Of a stretch of 64,000 bases of DNA, positions 8,339 to 16,559 are shown in pieces. The notes beneath the pieces are model-generated. The model ran no database searches, was not told the origin of the DNA, and saw only the letters and a list, made by a program, of their open reading frames with translations. The stretch covers positions 1,940,001-2,004,000 of the forward strand of contig NZ_CP089924.1 in NCBI RefSeq assembly GCF_021284765.1. Direction: 5' to 3'. The translations under genes and the position numbers were made by a program. Source of the DNA: Lysobacter sp. 5GHs7-4. Lineage in GTDB: Bacteria; Pseudomonadota; Gammaproteobacteria; Xanthomonadales; Xanthomonadaceae. The stretch's first letter is position 1. Each line of letters opens with the position of its first letter.

Positions 8339-10171
8339 ATGCGCCGCACTTTTTGGATCCTGTGGACGGCCGTCGCGTCGCTGAAGCTGCTGATCGCCGT
8401 GCGTCTGCCCTTGTTCGTCGACGAGGCGTTCTACTGGTGGGAGGGCCGGCATCCGGCGGCGGCGTATTCCGACCTGCCCGGGCTCACCGCCTGGCTCGCG
8501 CGCGTCGGCACCGCGGTCGGCGGCGAGCACGCCTTGGCCTTGCGCGCGCCGTTCCTGCTGATCGCCGCCGCACTGCCGCTGCTGGTGCGGCGCATCGCCG
8601 CGCGCGAGTACGGCGCGCATGCCGGCTGGACGGCGGGCTGTTTCGCGATCCTGCTGCCGCTGGGAGGCAGCCTGGGGCTGCTGGCGTTGCCGGACGTGGC
8701 GATGGCGTTGGCGACCTTGCTGTGCATGGACGCCGGCGCGCGGCTGCTGCGTCGCGTCGATGCGGCGGCGGCGCTGGAGCTGGCGGCCGGACTGAGCTTG
8801 GGCGCGCTCAGCCACTACCGTTTCGTCGCCGTGATCGGGGTCGGCTTCCTCGCCTTGCTGATGCTGCCCGATGGCCGCCGCGCGCTGCGCGATGTGCGCG
8901 TGCTGATCGCGATCGCGATCGGCGCATCGGCGTGGGCGCCGTTGCTGTTGTGGAACCTCGACAACGCCGATGCCGGTCTGCGCTTCCAACTCGTCGATCG
9001 CCATCCCTGGGCGTTCCATGCCGACGGGCTGTGGTTCCTGGCGATCCAGGCCTTGCTGGTCACGCCGCCGTTGTTCATGGCCCTGCTGCTGGCGGCCTGG
9101 CGCGGCCAGCGCGCGTCGGCGCAGGCGACGCGTTATTTCGCCTTGCTCGGCGGCCTGCTGGTGCTGGGCTTCTTCGCGCTGGGGTTCTTCGCCGACACCG
9201 AGCGGGTGAGTTTCCACTGGCCGCTGCCGGGCTATTACGCGCTGCTGCCGCTGTTGCCGGCCGTGCTCGCGGCTTGCCCGCGCTGGGCGCGGCGATTGAC
9301 CTGGCTCGCGGCGGGGTTGGCGCTGCTGTCGATGCTGGCCTACTACGTGGCGGTGTCGGTGCCGGACCTGCGTGCGCGCAGCGCCGCGCAGAAGTGGTAC
9401 CCCAGCAATTTCGCCGGCTGGGACGATTTGGCCGCGCAGGTACGCGAGCAGCGCGCGCGCATGCCGGCCGGCACGCGCCTGATCGCCGACAACTTCAAGG
9501 TCGCCGCCGAGCTCGGCTTCGCCCTGAACGATCCGCGCATCGCGGTGCTCGATCATCCGCTCAACCACAAACACGGCCGCGCGCCGCAGTTGCAGCTATG
9601 GGGCCTGAGCAGCGCCGGCCGCGCCGACTGGGGCGATACGCCGGTGCTGCTGGTGGTGGGCGCCAGCGAGGTCGAATACAAGAACCTGCTGGACCGTTAC
9701 CACGCGTTGTGCGCAATGGCCGGCCCCTTGCCCGCGCCGCGCGTGCTCAACGTCGACCATGGCCGTCAGCGCTTTCTGCTGTTCGCGCTGCAGGGCCGGC
9801 GCAGCGGCGATTGCACCGCGCCGGCGATGGCCTGGATCGACACGCCGCCGGCGCGCGCGCGCGTCGGGCAGCGCTTCGAGTTGCGCGGCTGGGCGTTCAA
9901 GGACGGCGTGGGCCTGAAGCGCGTCGAGATCCTGCTGGACGGGCGCCCCGTGGCGCAGGCGCGCTACGGTCTGGAACGGCTGGACGTGCAGGCGTACTGG
10001 GCGCAGTCGCGCGATCCGCTGCAGCCCAACGTCGGTTTCACCGCGCGCATCGCGCTGGGCGACGAGGTCGCGCCCGGACGGCATTGGCTGGGTCTGCGCT
10101 TGCACGGCCGCGACGGCAGTGTCGAAACCTGGTCGGAGCAGCCGGTGTTCGTCGTCGCCGGCCGCCCCTGA
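8339..10171 (+). CDS. ArnT/PMT-like integral membrane glycosyltransferase with C-terminal Ig-like domain
   Basis: A glycosyltransferase of the GT-C fold. The first helix (FWILWTAVASLKLLIAV) leads directly into the acidic loop motif VDEAFYWWEGRHPA, the DE/Y arrangement expected of ArnT and PMT enzymes that use polyprenyl-phosphate sugars. About ten membrane segments follow, up to around residue 350. A soluble part comes next, and the last about 110 residues (WIDTPPARARVGQRFELRGW onward) look like an Ig-like beta domain with a GWAFKDGVGLKRVEILLDG pattern. I prefer the ATG at 8339 (610 residues), because it places the first helix at the N-terminus; an ATG at 8255 would add 28 polar residues. Acceptor and sugar cannot be told from sequence. 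It converges with the TPR gene. Confidence 0.85.
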   Translation: MRRTFWILWTAVASLKLLIAVRLPLFVDEAFYWWEGRHPAAAYSDLPGLTAWLARVGTAVGGEHALALRAPFLLIAAALPLLVRRIAAREYGAHAGWTAGCFAILLPLGGSLGLLALPDVAMALATLLCMDAGARLLRRVDAAAALELAAGLSLGALSHYRFVAVIGVGFLALLMLPDGRRALRDVRVLIAIAIGASAWAPLLLWNLDNADAGLRFQLVDRHPWAFHADGLWFLAIQALLVTPPLFMALLLAAWRGQRASAQATRYFALLGGLLVLGFFALGFFADTERVSFHWPLPGYYALLPLLPAVLAACPRWARRLTWLAAGLALLSMLAYYVAVSVPDLRARSAAQKWYPSNFAGWDDLAAQVREQRARMPAGTRLIADNFKVAAELGFALNDPRIAVLDHPLNHKHGRAPQLQLWGLSSAGRADWGDTPVLLVVGASEVEYKNLLDRYHALCAMAGPLPAPRVLNVDHGRQRFLLFALQGRRSGDCTAPAMAWIDTPPARARVGQRFELRGWAFKDGVGLKRVEILLDGRPVAQARYGLERLDVQAYWAQSRDPLQPNVGFTARIALGDEVAPGRHWLGLRLHGRDGSVETWSEQPVFVVAGRP

Positions 10172-10176
10172 GTCTG

Positions 10177-10203
10177 GCCGGCGCCGAACGCATCGGCGCC
10201 GGC
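10177..10203. terminator. Hairpin between convergent genes
   Basis: An 11-bp perfect stem GCCGGCGCCGA / TCGGCGCCGGC with the 5-nt loop ACGCA lies in the 39-bp gap between two convergent stop codons. It has no T-tract, so it may terminate weakly or protect 3' ends on both strands. Confidence 0.5.
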
Positions 10204-10210
10204 GCGCGGC

Positions 10211-10735
10211 TTATTCCTGCGGCGCGACGTTCAAGTAGCCGCCGGCGGCGGCGACCAGCGCCCAGAACTCGGGTTTGCTCTTGCCCTTGAAGGCGCGGTC
10301 GTAATACGCCTCGGCGCCGGCGCGGTCGCCGTTCATCAGGTGGTAGGCGCCGATCTCGGCCAGTTGCGTCTCGTCCTTGGGATTGGCGTCGGCGTAGCGC
10401 GCGAGCAGGGGCTTGGCGCGTTCCCATTCGCCGGCTTCGCGGTAGACGCGGCCGATGCGGAACAGGTCGCTGCTGTCCGGGTCGTTGCCCAGTACTTCGT
10501 CGAAGATCGCCTGGCCTTCGGCCTTGTGGCCGCCCAGGTAGTAGACGCGGCCGATGGCGATGCGTTCCCAGCTGCCCTTGCCGGCCAGGACCTTGGCGCC
10601 GCTCAACAGCGCGAATGCGGCGTCCGGCTGCGGCTTGTCGCGATAGGCGGGCGTGGCGATCTTCTGCGCGGCGGTGCCGACCGCGATGCCCGAGACGAAC
10701 AGAACCCCCGCCAACGCTGCGGTGCGAATCTTCAT
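10211..10735 (-). CDS. Exported tetratricopeptide-repeat protein
   Basis: A 174-residue protein starting MKIRTAALAGVLFVSGIAVG, a signal peptide or N-terminal anchor, followed by about four TPR-like helical pairs. Recognisable pieces are WERIAIGRVYYLGGHKAEGQ, DLFRIGRVYREAGEWERA and ETQLAEIGAYHLMNGDRAG, each with the W/L-G-A pattern of TPRs. The start at 10735 is supported by a GGGGGA ribosome site. It stands alone on its strand, convergent with the glycosyltransferase gene and 164 bp from maf. TPR proteins act as scaffolds; a periplasmic location is predicted. No specific partner is suggested by context. Confidence 0.82.
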   Translation of the reverse strand: MKIRTAALAGVLFVSGIAVGTAAQKIATPAYRDKPQPDAAFALLSGAKVLAGKGSWERIAIGRVYYLGGHKAEGQAIFDEVLGNDPDSSDLFRIGRVYREAGEWERAKPLLARYADANPKDETQLAEIGAYHLMNGDRAGAEAYYDRAFKGKSKPEFWALVAAAGGYLNVAPQE

Positions 10736-10899
10736 GCTGGTGTTTCCCCCTGGTTGGTGCGGCCTGACTAATACGGCCGTGCCGACGCGGCCTGCGTCGG
10801 TGCGGCGAGCATAGCCAAGCGCTGGCGTCGCGTCAGGGCCGGCGGACCGGCGTGCGCCGGAGCGGTGCGCAGGCGTGGCGGCGTTGGGCCGGCCCGAGG

Positions 10900-11484
10900 T
10901 CAGGGCAGCGCGAACCCCGCCGCGCGCAGCAGGCGCGCGGTCTCGATCAGCGGCAGGCCGATCAGGGCGCTGGGGTCGCGGTTGTCGATCGCCTCGAACA
11001 GGGCGATGCCCAGGCCCTCGGACTTGAAGCTGCCGGCGCAGTCGTAGGGGTGTTCGGCGTCGACGTAGCGCTCGATTTCGTCGCGCGCGAGCACGCGGAA
11101 ACGCACCACCGTCAGATCCAGCGCGGCTTGCGACGCCTGGCCGGCGCGGGCCAGGCACAGCGCGGTCAGGAAGCGCACCTCGCGGCCCGACATGGCGCCC
11201 AGCTGCGCGATCGCGCCGGCGCGGTCGCCGGGCTTGCCGATCGGGCGGCCGTCGAACTCGGCCACCTGGTCCGAGCCCAGCACCCAGGCCCCGGGCGTGC
11301 GCGCGGCGACCTCCTCGGCCTTGGCCTGGGCCAGTCGCTGGGCCAGCGCCAGCGGCGTTTCATCCGGGCGCGGGGTTTCGTCGACGTCCGGGCGGGCAGT
11401 GGCGAAGGGCAGGCCCAGGCGCTGCAGCAGCTCGCGCCGGTAGACCGAGGTCGAGGCCAGGACCAGCGTCGGCGCGGCGCTCAC
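10900..11484 (-). CDS. yceF: Maf/YceF-type nucleotide pyrophosphatase (7-methyl-GTP pyrophosphatase)
   Basis: A 194-residue house-cleaning pyrophosphatase of the Maf family. The N-terminal motif LASTSVYRRELLQRLGLPF, the GSDQVAEFDG loop and the DCAGSFKSEGLGIALFE segment match the YceF subgroup of E. coli (7-methyl-GTP pyrophosphatase) better than YhdE. The start is a GTG at 11484 (MSAAPTLVLAST); upstream in-frame ATGs would run into the neighbouring gene and add non-family sequence. In E. coli yceF lies directly beside yceD-rpmF-plsX-fab. Here it is at the same place but separated by a small gene, on the opposite strand from yceD. Confidence 0.92.
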   Translation of the reverse strand: MSAAPTLVLASTSVYRRELLQRLGLPFATARPDVDETPRPDETPLALAQRLAQAKAEEVAARTPGAWVLGSDQVAEFDGRPIGKPGDRAGAIAQLGAMSGREVRFLTALCLARAGQASQAALDLTVVRFRVLARDEIERYVDAEHPYDCAGSFKSEGLGIALFEAIDNRDPSALIGLPLIETARLLRAAGFALP

Positions 11485-11495
11485 GGTGGCCCCGT

Positions 11496-11858
11496 TCAGG
11501 CCAGCGGCGCGCGCGCGCGCTCGATCTGCGACAACTGCTGCTCGATGCGGCCGCGCGCGGTGTCGATCGACAGGCGCACCTCGGCCAGTTGCTCGACGCT
11601 GGCCGAATCGCCGTGGTCGCGCAGCCACAGGCGCTGGCGCAGCATCTCGCGCATGGCCTCGCCGACCGGGTCCAGGTTGAGGTCGCCGGCGACCGCCTCG
11701 ATCTCGGCCCGGGCCGTGCGCAGGCGCGCTTCCAGGGCGTCGGCCGCGTCCAGCAGTTCGCGCACCGCGCGCTGGCGGCGGCTGGAGCCCAGGCGCAGGC
11801 TGAACGCGACCACGGCGGCCGCCAGTACGGCCAGGAGCAGGGTCAGGAGGACGGTCAC
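11496..11858 (-). CDS. Small single-span membrane protein with coiled-coil
   Basis: From a GTG at 11858 the product is 120 residues. It has one strong N-terminal membrane helix (LLTLLLAVLAAAVVAFSLRLG), then a long, charged, heptad-rich region (AVRELLDAADALEARLRTAR... to the end) that predicts an extended alpha-helix or coiled coil. An ATG at 11966 is also in frame, but it would add about 36 polar residues and come within 33 bp of the divergent yceD start. It is 11 bp upstream of the maf start, hence probably co-transcribed with it. I do not recognise a family. Confidence 0.65.
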   Translation of the reverse strand: MTVLLTLLLAVLAAAVVAFSLRLGSSRRQRAVRELLDAADALEARLRTARAEIEAVAGDLNLDPVGEAMREMLRQRLWLRDHGDSASVEQLAEVRLSIDTARGRIEQQLSQIERARAPLA

Positions 11859-11998
11859 GGTGCGGTGGTCACGGCAGGGACGGCTGAACGCCGGGAAAGC
11901 CGGAGTCTGACCCGTGCGCCCGGTTGCCGGCAAATCCCCGCCGGGCCTGGGTTTCCGGTTTGACATCAGGGGGTTGGGTCTCTAACATTCCGCGGCTT

Positions 11999-12526
11999 AT
12001 GTCAGCGGACGTGCCAGCTGGGCGGGTGCCCGAAGTACTCGATGCCTGGCGCCTGGTGGCCGCAAGGCGCGGCGTCGAAGGGCGCGTGCCGCTGTCGTCG
12101 CTGAAGCGGCTGCAGGGAAGTCTGCTCGATACCGAGGGTGACGTGACGTTCTCGCTGGATTTCGCCAGCGACGAGCTGCAGGTGCCCTATGTCGAGCTGC
12201 GTATCGAAACGGCGTTGCCGCTGCTGTGCCAGCGCAGCCTGGAGCGATTCCTGCTGCCGGTGCAGATCGTGCAGCGCCTGGGCTTGATCCGCGAGGAAGC
12301 GGACGAGGCCGCGCTGCCGCCGGGTTACGAGCCGCTGCTGATGCCGGAGGACGGCCAGCTGCGGACCGTCGAACTGGTCGAGGACGAACTCATCCTCGCC
12401 GTGCCGGTGGTGGCGATGGCGCCGGGCACCGAGGCGATGGAGCGCGACTGGCCGGCCCCCGAGGCCGAACAGGAACGCGCCAATCCGTTCGCGGCGTTGT
12501 CGGCGTTGAAGGACAAGTCGAATTGA
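11999..12526 (+). CDS. yceD: YceD (DUF177) family protein
   Basis: A 175-residue DUF177 protein. The family's C-terminal signature is clear: a pro-glu-rich middle (LPPGYEPLLMPEDGQL), VELVEDELILAVPVVAM and the terminal NPFAALSALKDK. The usual cysteine pair (C-x-R-C) in the centre reads L-C-Q-R-S, and the third cysteine region (HC in E. coli) is also lost, so metal binding is doubtful. YceD always precedes rpmF; plant relatives take part in 23S rRNA maturation, and the bacterial role is likely connected to ribosome assembly. It starts at ATG 11999 and is followed 114 bp later by rpmF. Confidence 0.93.
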   Translation: MSADVPAGRVPEVLDAWRLVAARRGVEGRVPLSSLKRLQGSLLDTEGDVTFSLDFASDELQVPYVELRIETALPLLCQRSLERFLLPVQIVQRLGLIREEADEAALPPGYEPLLMPEDGQLRTVELVEDELILAVPVVAMAPGTEAMERDWPAPEAEQERANPFAALSALKDKSN

Positions 12527-12640
12527 TCCACCGCGGCGCTGCGGTACACGCGCCCGGGCAATGGCAGTAACCCACGGCTATAGCCGATACGGCTGTAACC
12601 CAAACGTTTCAGTTTCCACAGTTTCTCTTGGAGCAAGACC

Positions 12641-12835
12641 ATGGCTGTTCAGAAGTCCCGCGTTTCCCCGTCCCGTCGCGGCCAGCGCCGCGCCCACGAC
12701 GCGCTGACCAGCAAGCAGCTGGCCACCGACCCGACCACCGGCGAGACCCACATCCGCCACCACGTCACCGCCGACGGCTACTACCGCGGCAAGAAGGTGA
12801 TCAACACCCAGTCCAAGGTCGCCGACGAAGAGTAA
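12641..12835 (+). CDS. rpmF: 50S ribosomal protein L32
   Basis: A 64-residue L32. The start [20 protein letters not shown] and the [12 protein letters not shown] segment match E. coli L32. No zinc-ribbon cysteines are present, as in other gammaproteobacterial L32. A GGAG ribosome site precedes the ATG. It lies between yceD and fabH, as expected, but the 217 bp behind it are too short to hold plsX. Confidence 0.98.
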   Translation: MAVQKSRVSPSRRGQRRAHDALTSKQLATDPTTGETHIRHHVTADGYYRGKKVINTQSKVADEE

Positions 12836-13058
12836 TCTTCGCATCGCCCGCCGCGCCGCGCGCACGCTCAGGCGGCGCGCGGGGCCGTCGCCGATCCGGC
12901 CGTCGCTGTCCTACAGTGGGCGGAACCAGCACGTGCTCGCCGAGCACGCGGGACCTGCGGCCGCCACGGCGGGGTTCCGCCGCCAGCGCGTCTGGCGCGA
13001 TGGCCCAGGCCGGGTGCGTTGAGCCCCGGTCCGACTACGGTTCCGCAGCGGAGTGGTG

Positions 13059-14054
13059 ATGACACAGCAGCGCAAGCAAGACAGGACCTATTCGCGTATC
13101 GCGGGCACCGGCAGCTATCTGCCGGAGAAGATCCTGACCAATAACGACCTCGCCAAGATGGTCGACACCAGCGACGAGTGGATCGCGGCCCGCACCGGCA
13201 TCCGCGAGCGCCACATCGCCGCCGAAGGCGAAACCACCTGCGATCTGGCCTACCACGCCTCGCTGCGCGCGCTCGAAGCCGCCGGCGTCGATGCGGCCGA
13301 GTTGGACCTGATCGTGCTGGGCACGACCACGCCCGACCTGATCTTCCCGTCTACCGCCTGCCTGCTGCAGCACCGCCTGGGCGCCAACGGCTGCCCGGCG
13401 TTCGACGTCAACGCGGCCTGCTCGGGCTTCGTCTACGCGCTGACGGTGGCCGACAAGTTCATCCAGTCCGGCGCGGCCAAGACCGTGCTGGTGGTGGGTT
13501 CGGAAACCCTGACCCGCATGATCGACTGGAGCGACCGCGGCACCTGCGTGCTGTTCGGCGACGGCGCCGGCGCGGTGGTGCTCAAGGCCGACAGCGAGAC
13601 CGGCATCCTCAGCACCCACATGCACGCCGACGGCGGCAAGAAGGAGCTGCTGTGGAATCCGGTCGGCGTGTCGGTCGGTTTCAAGCCGGAGGAAGAGAAC
13701 GCCGGCGTGAAGGTGCTGATGACCGGCAACGAGGTCTTCAAGCACGCGGTCAAGGCGCTGGACTCGGTGGTCGAAGAGACCCTGGAAGCCAACGGCCTGG
13801 ACCGTCACGACATCGACTGGCTGATTCCGCATCAGGCCAACCTGCGCATCATCGAAGCCACGGCCAAGCGCCTGGACATGCCGATGGAGCGCGTGATCGT
13901 CACCGTCGACAGGCACGGCAACACCTCCTCGGGCTCGGTGCCGCTGGCGCTGGACGAAGCGGTGCGTTCCGGCCGCGTGCAGCGCGGTCAGCTGGTGCTG
14001 CTGGAAGCCTTCGGCGGCGGTTTCACCTGGGGTTCGGCGCTGCTGCGTTACTGA
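13059..14054 (+). CDS. fabH: Beta-ketoacyl-ACP synthase III
   Basis: FabH condenses acetyl-CoA (or another acyl-CoA primer) with malonyl-ACP to start fatty acid synthesis. From the ATG at 13059 it has 331 residues, with a GGAG site 5 nt upstream; GTG codons at 13053 and 13056 are alternatives. The Cys-His-Asn triad is present: Cys121 in NAACSGF, His258 in IPHQANLR and Asn288 in HGNTSSGS. The active-site loop [15 protein letters not shown] is typical. A hairpin with a T-tract follows the stop. plsX, which normally precedes fabH, is absent. Confidence 0.97.
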   Translation: MTQQRKQDRTYSRIAGTGSYLPEKILTNNDLAKMVDTSDEWIAARTGIRERHIAAEGETTCDLAYHASLRALEAAGVDAAELDLIVLGTTTPDLIFPSTACLLQHRLGANGCPAFDVNAACSGFVYALTVADKFIQSGAAKTVLVVGSETLTRMIDWSDRGTCVLFGDGAGAVVLKADSETGILSTHMHADGGKKELLWNPVGVSVGFKPEEENAGVKVLMTGNEVFKHAVKALDSVVEETLEANGLDRHDIDWLIPHQANLRIIEATAKRLDMPMERVIVTVDRHGNTSSGSVPLALDEAVRSGRVQRGQLVLLEAFGGGFTWGSALLRY

Positions 14055-14082
14055 TCGCGCGACGCCCGCCCGTTGCATCGAC

Positions 14083-14113
14083 GCGCCCGGCTTGCCGGGC
14101 GCGTTCGTTTTTG
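14083..14113 (+). terminator. Intrinsic terminator after fabH
   Basis: A perfect 9-bp stem CGCGCCCGG / CCGGGCGCG with loop CTTG is followed by TTCGTTTTT. It should end many transcripts between fabH and fabD, so fabD probably also has a promoter of its own in the 130 bp that follow. Confidence 0.8.
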
Positions 14114-14242
14114 CGGCCGCGTTCGCGCGCCGCGCGACCTGTCGCAATGCGTCACGATACGCGCGGGTACAGACGATGACGCGGTTTCGCTCGTATCATG
14201 CCCGTCCATAACGAACTGGACCGGCGTCCGCGCCGCGACTCG

Positions 14243-15190
14243 ATGAGCCAAGACGCACTCGCCCTGGTGTTCCCCGGACAGGGCTCGCAATCGCTGGGCA
14301 TGCTGGCCGAACTGGCCGAACTGCACCCGCTGATCCGAGAGACCTTCGCCGAAGCCAGCGACGGCGCCGCGACCGACCTGTGGGCGCTGAGCCAGGGCGG
14401 CCCGGAAGAAATGCTCAACCGCACCGAGTACACCCAGCCGGCGCTGTTGGCCGCGGGCGTGGCGGTGTGGCGCCTGTGGCAGGCGCAGGGCGGCGCGCAG
14501 CCGGCGCTGCTGTCCGGCCACAGCCTGGGCGAATACACCGCGCTGGTCGCGGCCGGCGCGCTGTCGTTGAAGGACGCCGCCCATCTGGTGCGTTTGCGCG
14601 GACAGTTCATGCAGGACGCCGCGCCTCCCGGCAGCGGCGCCATGGCCGCGGTGCTGGGCGCCGAAGACGCGCTGGTGGAAGAGGTCTGCAAGGCCGTGTC
14701 CGGCAAGGACGTGGTGGTGCCGGCCAACTACAACTCGCCCGGCCAGATCGTGATCGGCGGCCATGCCGCGGCGGTCGACGCCGCGCTGACCCAGTTGGCC
14801 GAACGCGGCGTGCGCAAGGCGGTCAAGCTGGCCGTGAGCGTGCCCTCGCACACGCCGCTGATGCGCGATGCCGCCAATCGCCTGGGCGAAGCCATGGCCG
14901 GCCTGGACTGGCGCATGCCGTCGCTGCCGGTGGTGCAGAACGTCGACGCCCAGGTGCAGGCCGACGTCGGCGCGATTCGCGACGCGCTGGTGCGCCAGCT
15001 GTATCTGCCGGTGCAGTGGACCGGCTGCGTGCAGGCCCTGGCCGCGCGCGGCGCGACCCGCGTCGCCGAATGCGGCCCCGGCAAGGTCCTCAGCGGCCTG
15101 GTCAAGCGCATCGACAAGACCCTGGACGCGCGCCCGCTGGGCACCGTCGGCGATTTCGAGGCCGCGCTGGCCCAGTGGCCGCGGACCTGA
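14243..15190 (+). CDS. fabD: Malonyl-CoA:ACP transacylase
   Basis: FabD moves malonyl groups from CoA to AcpP. At 315 residues from ATG 14243 (MSQDALALVFPGQGSQ) it has the usual length; an in-frame ATG at 14198 adds 15 atypical residues. The catalytic Ser94 is in SGHSLGEY, and His203 is in VSVPSHTPLM. The FPGQGSQ entry motif and the oxyanion-side residues are intact. It lies between fabH and fabG as in E. coli, and the products share one pathway. Confidence 0.97.
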   Translation: MSQDALALVFPGQGSQSLGMLAELAELHPLIRETFAEASDGAATDLWALSQGGPEEMLNRTEYTQPALLAAGVAVWRLWQAQGGAQPALLSGHSLGEYTALVAAGALSLKDAAHLVRLRGQFMQDAAPPGSGAMAAVLGAEDALVEEVCKAVSGKDVVVPANYNSPGQIVIGGHAAAVDAALTQLAERGVRKAVKLAVSVPSHTPLMRDAANRLGEAMAGLDWRMPSLPVVQNVDAQVQADVGAIRDALVRQLYLPVQWTGCVQALAARGATRVAECGPGKVLSGLVKRIDKTLDARPLGTVGDFEAALAQWPRT

Positions 15191-15292
15191 TTTCGGCATC
15201 GATCCCTTTCCTCGCGCGGCCGGCTGCGCCACGCGCCCGTTTCGGGCGATGATCGCAGCGACGCCGCACCGAACCGTCCTACGGAGCACGAC

Positions 15293-16039
15293 ATGAGCAC
15301 TGGACCCCTCGCGGGCGAAATCGCCCTGGTCACCGGCGCCAGCCGCGGCATCGGCGCCGCCATCGCCGACGAACTGGCCGCGCAGGGCGCGACCGTGATC
15401 GGCACCGCCACCAGCGACGCCGGCGCCGCCTCGATCGGCGAGCGCCTGGCCGCGCACGGCGGCCACGGCCGCACCCTCGACGTATCGGACGCGGCTTCGA
15501 TCGACGCGGTGCTCGACGGCATCGCCAAGGACATCGGCGCGGTCTCGATTCTGGTCAACAACGCCGGCATCACCCGCGACAACCTGCTGATGCGCATGAA
15601 GGACGAGGACTGGCAGGCCATCCTCGACACCAACCTCAGCAGCGTCTACCGCACCAGCAAGGCGGTGATGCGCGCGATGATGAAGGCGCGCAAGGGCCGC
15701 ATCATCAACATCGCCTCGGTGGTGGGCGTGACCGGCAACGCCGGCCAGGCCAACTACGCCGCCGCCAAGGCCGGCGTGATCGCCTTCAGCAAGTCGCTGG
15801 CCAAGGAGATCGGCAGCCGCGGCGTGACCGTCAACGTGGTCGCGCCGGGCTTCATCGACACCGACATGACCCGCTCGCTGCCCGAGGACGCCAAGAACGC
15901 GCTGTTCGGCCAGATCGCGCTGGGCCGATTCGGCGAGCCGGCCGACATCGCCCGTGCGGTGGCGTTCCTGGCCGGCCCCTCCGCCGCCTACATCACCGGC
16001 GAGACCCTGCACGTCAACGGCGGCATGTACATGCCGTGA
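15293..16039 (+). CDS. fabG: 3-oxoacyl-ACP reductase
   Basis: FabG is the NADPH-dependent reductase of the elongation cycle. The 248-residue short-chain dehydrogenase has the dinucleotide motif TGASRGIG near residue 14, NNAG at 89-92, and the Ser142-Tyr155-Lys159 triad (NIASVVGVTG and YAAAK). The C-terminus INGGMYM-like sequence (HVNGGMYMP) is typical of FabG. A CGGAG ribosome site precedes the ATG. It lies 102 bp after fabD and 117 bp before acpP. Confidence 0.97.
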   Translation: MSTGPLAGEIALVTGASRGIGAAIADELAAQGATVIGTATSDAGAASIGERLAAHGGHGRTLDVSDAASIDAVLDGIAKDIGAVSILVNNAGITRDNLLMRMKDEDWQAILDTNLSSVYRTSKAVMRAMMKARKGRIINIASVVGVTGNAGQANYAAAKAGVIAFSKSLAKEIGSRGVTVNVVAPGFIDTDMTRSLPEDAKNALFGQIALGRFGEPADIARAVAFLAGPSAAYITGETLHVNGGMYMP

Positions 16040-16156
16040 GCCGTCGTTGCGACGCGTAAACGATTGAACCACAAGGGGTTTCGCGCATGCTCGCGAACGC
16101 CCTCGATTCCATTAGACTATTCCATCGAAAACCCCCCGCGGGAGGAGCACAAACCC

Positions 16157-16396
16157 ATGAGCAGCATCGAAGAACGCGTCAAGAAGATCGTGGTCGAACA
16201 GCTTGGCGTTAAGGAAGAAGAAGTCACCAACAACGCTTCGTTCGTCGACGACCTGGGCGCCGATTCGCTCGACACCGTCGAGCTGGTGATGGCCCTCGAA
16301 GAAGAGTTCGAGTGCGAGATCCCGGACGAAGAGGCCGAGAAGATCACCTCGGTGCAGCAGGCGATCGATTACGTCAAGGCGCACGTCAAGTCGTAA
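16157..16396 (+). CDS. acpP: Acyl carrier protein
   Basis: A 79-residue acidic carrier protein. The phosphopantetheine site is Ser37 in GADSLDTVE. The start at 16157 ([18 protein letters not shown]) is fixed by a strong GGGAGGAG site; the upstream in-frame ATG at 16064 lies before that site and is not likely used. Every fab enzyme in this cluster works on AcpP. A strong intrinsic terminator follows, fitting the very high expression usual for acpP. Confidence 0.98.
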   Translation: MSSIEERVKKIVVEQLGVKEEEVTNNASFVDDLGADSLDTVELVMALEEEFECEIPDEEAEKITSVQQAIDYVKAHVKS

Positions 16397-16461
16397 TCGA
16401 CGCAAGGCAGTGTGGCGGCCAGCGCGAGCGGACCGTCGACGGTGCCTGCAACAACCAAACC

Positions 16462-16488
16462 GGGGCCGCATTGCGGCCCCGCGTTTTT
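16462..16488 (+). terminator. Intrinsic terminator after acpP
   Basis: Perfect 8-bp stem GGGGCCGC / GCGGCCCC with loop ATT, followed by GCGTTTTT. It separates acpP from fabF, which begins 72 bp later. Confidence 0.9.
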
Positions 16489-16559
16489 AGGGCCGGTCGA
16501 TACGCCGGCGTAGCGTCAAACCCCGCGTCAACAGTCGCGTCAACAGTACGGAGTGCTCC

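Noticed and set aside
11924..11998. N-terminal extension of yceD from an upstream ATG
   Set aside because: The added residues are not conserved in the family and overlap the region where the divergent gene must have its promoter.
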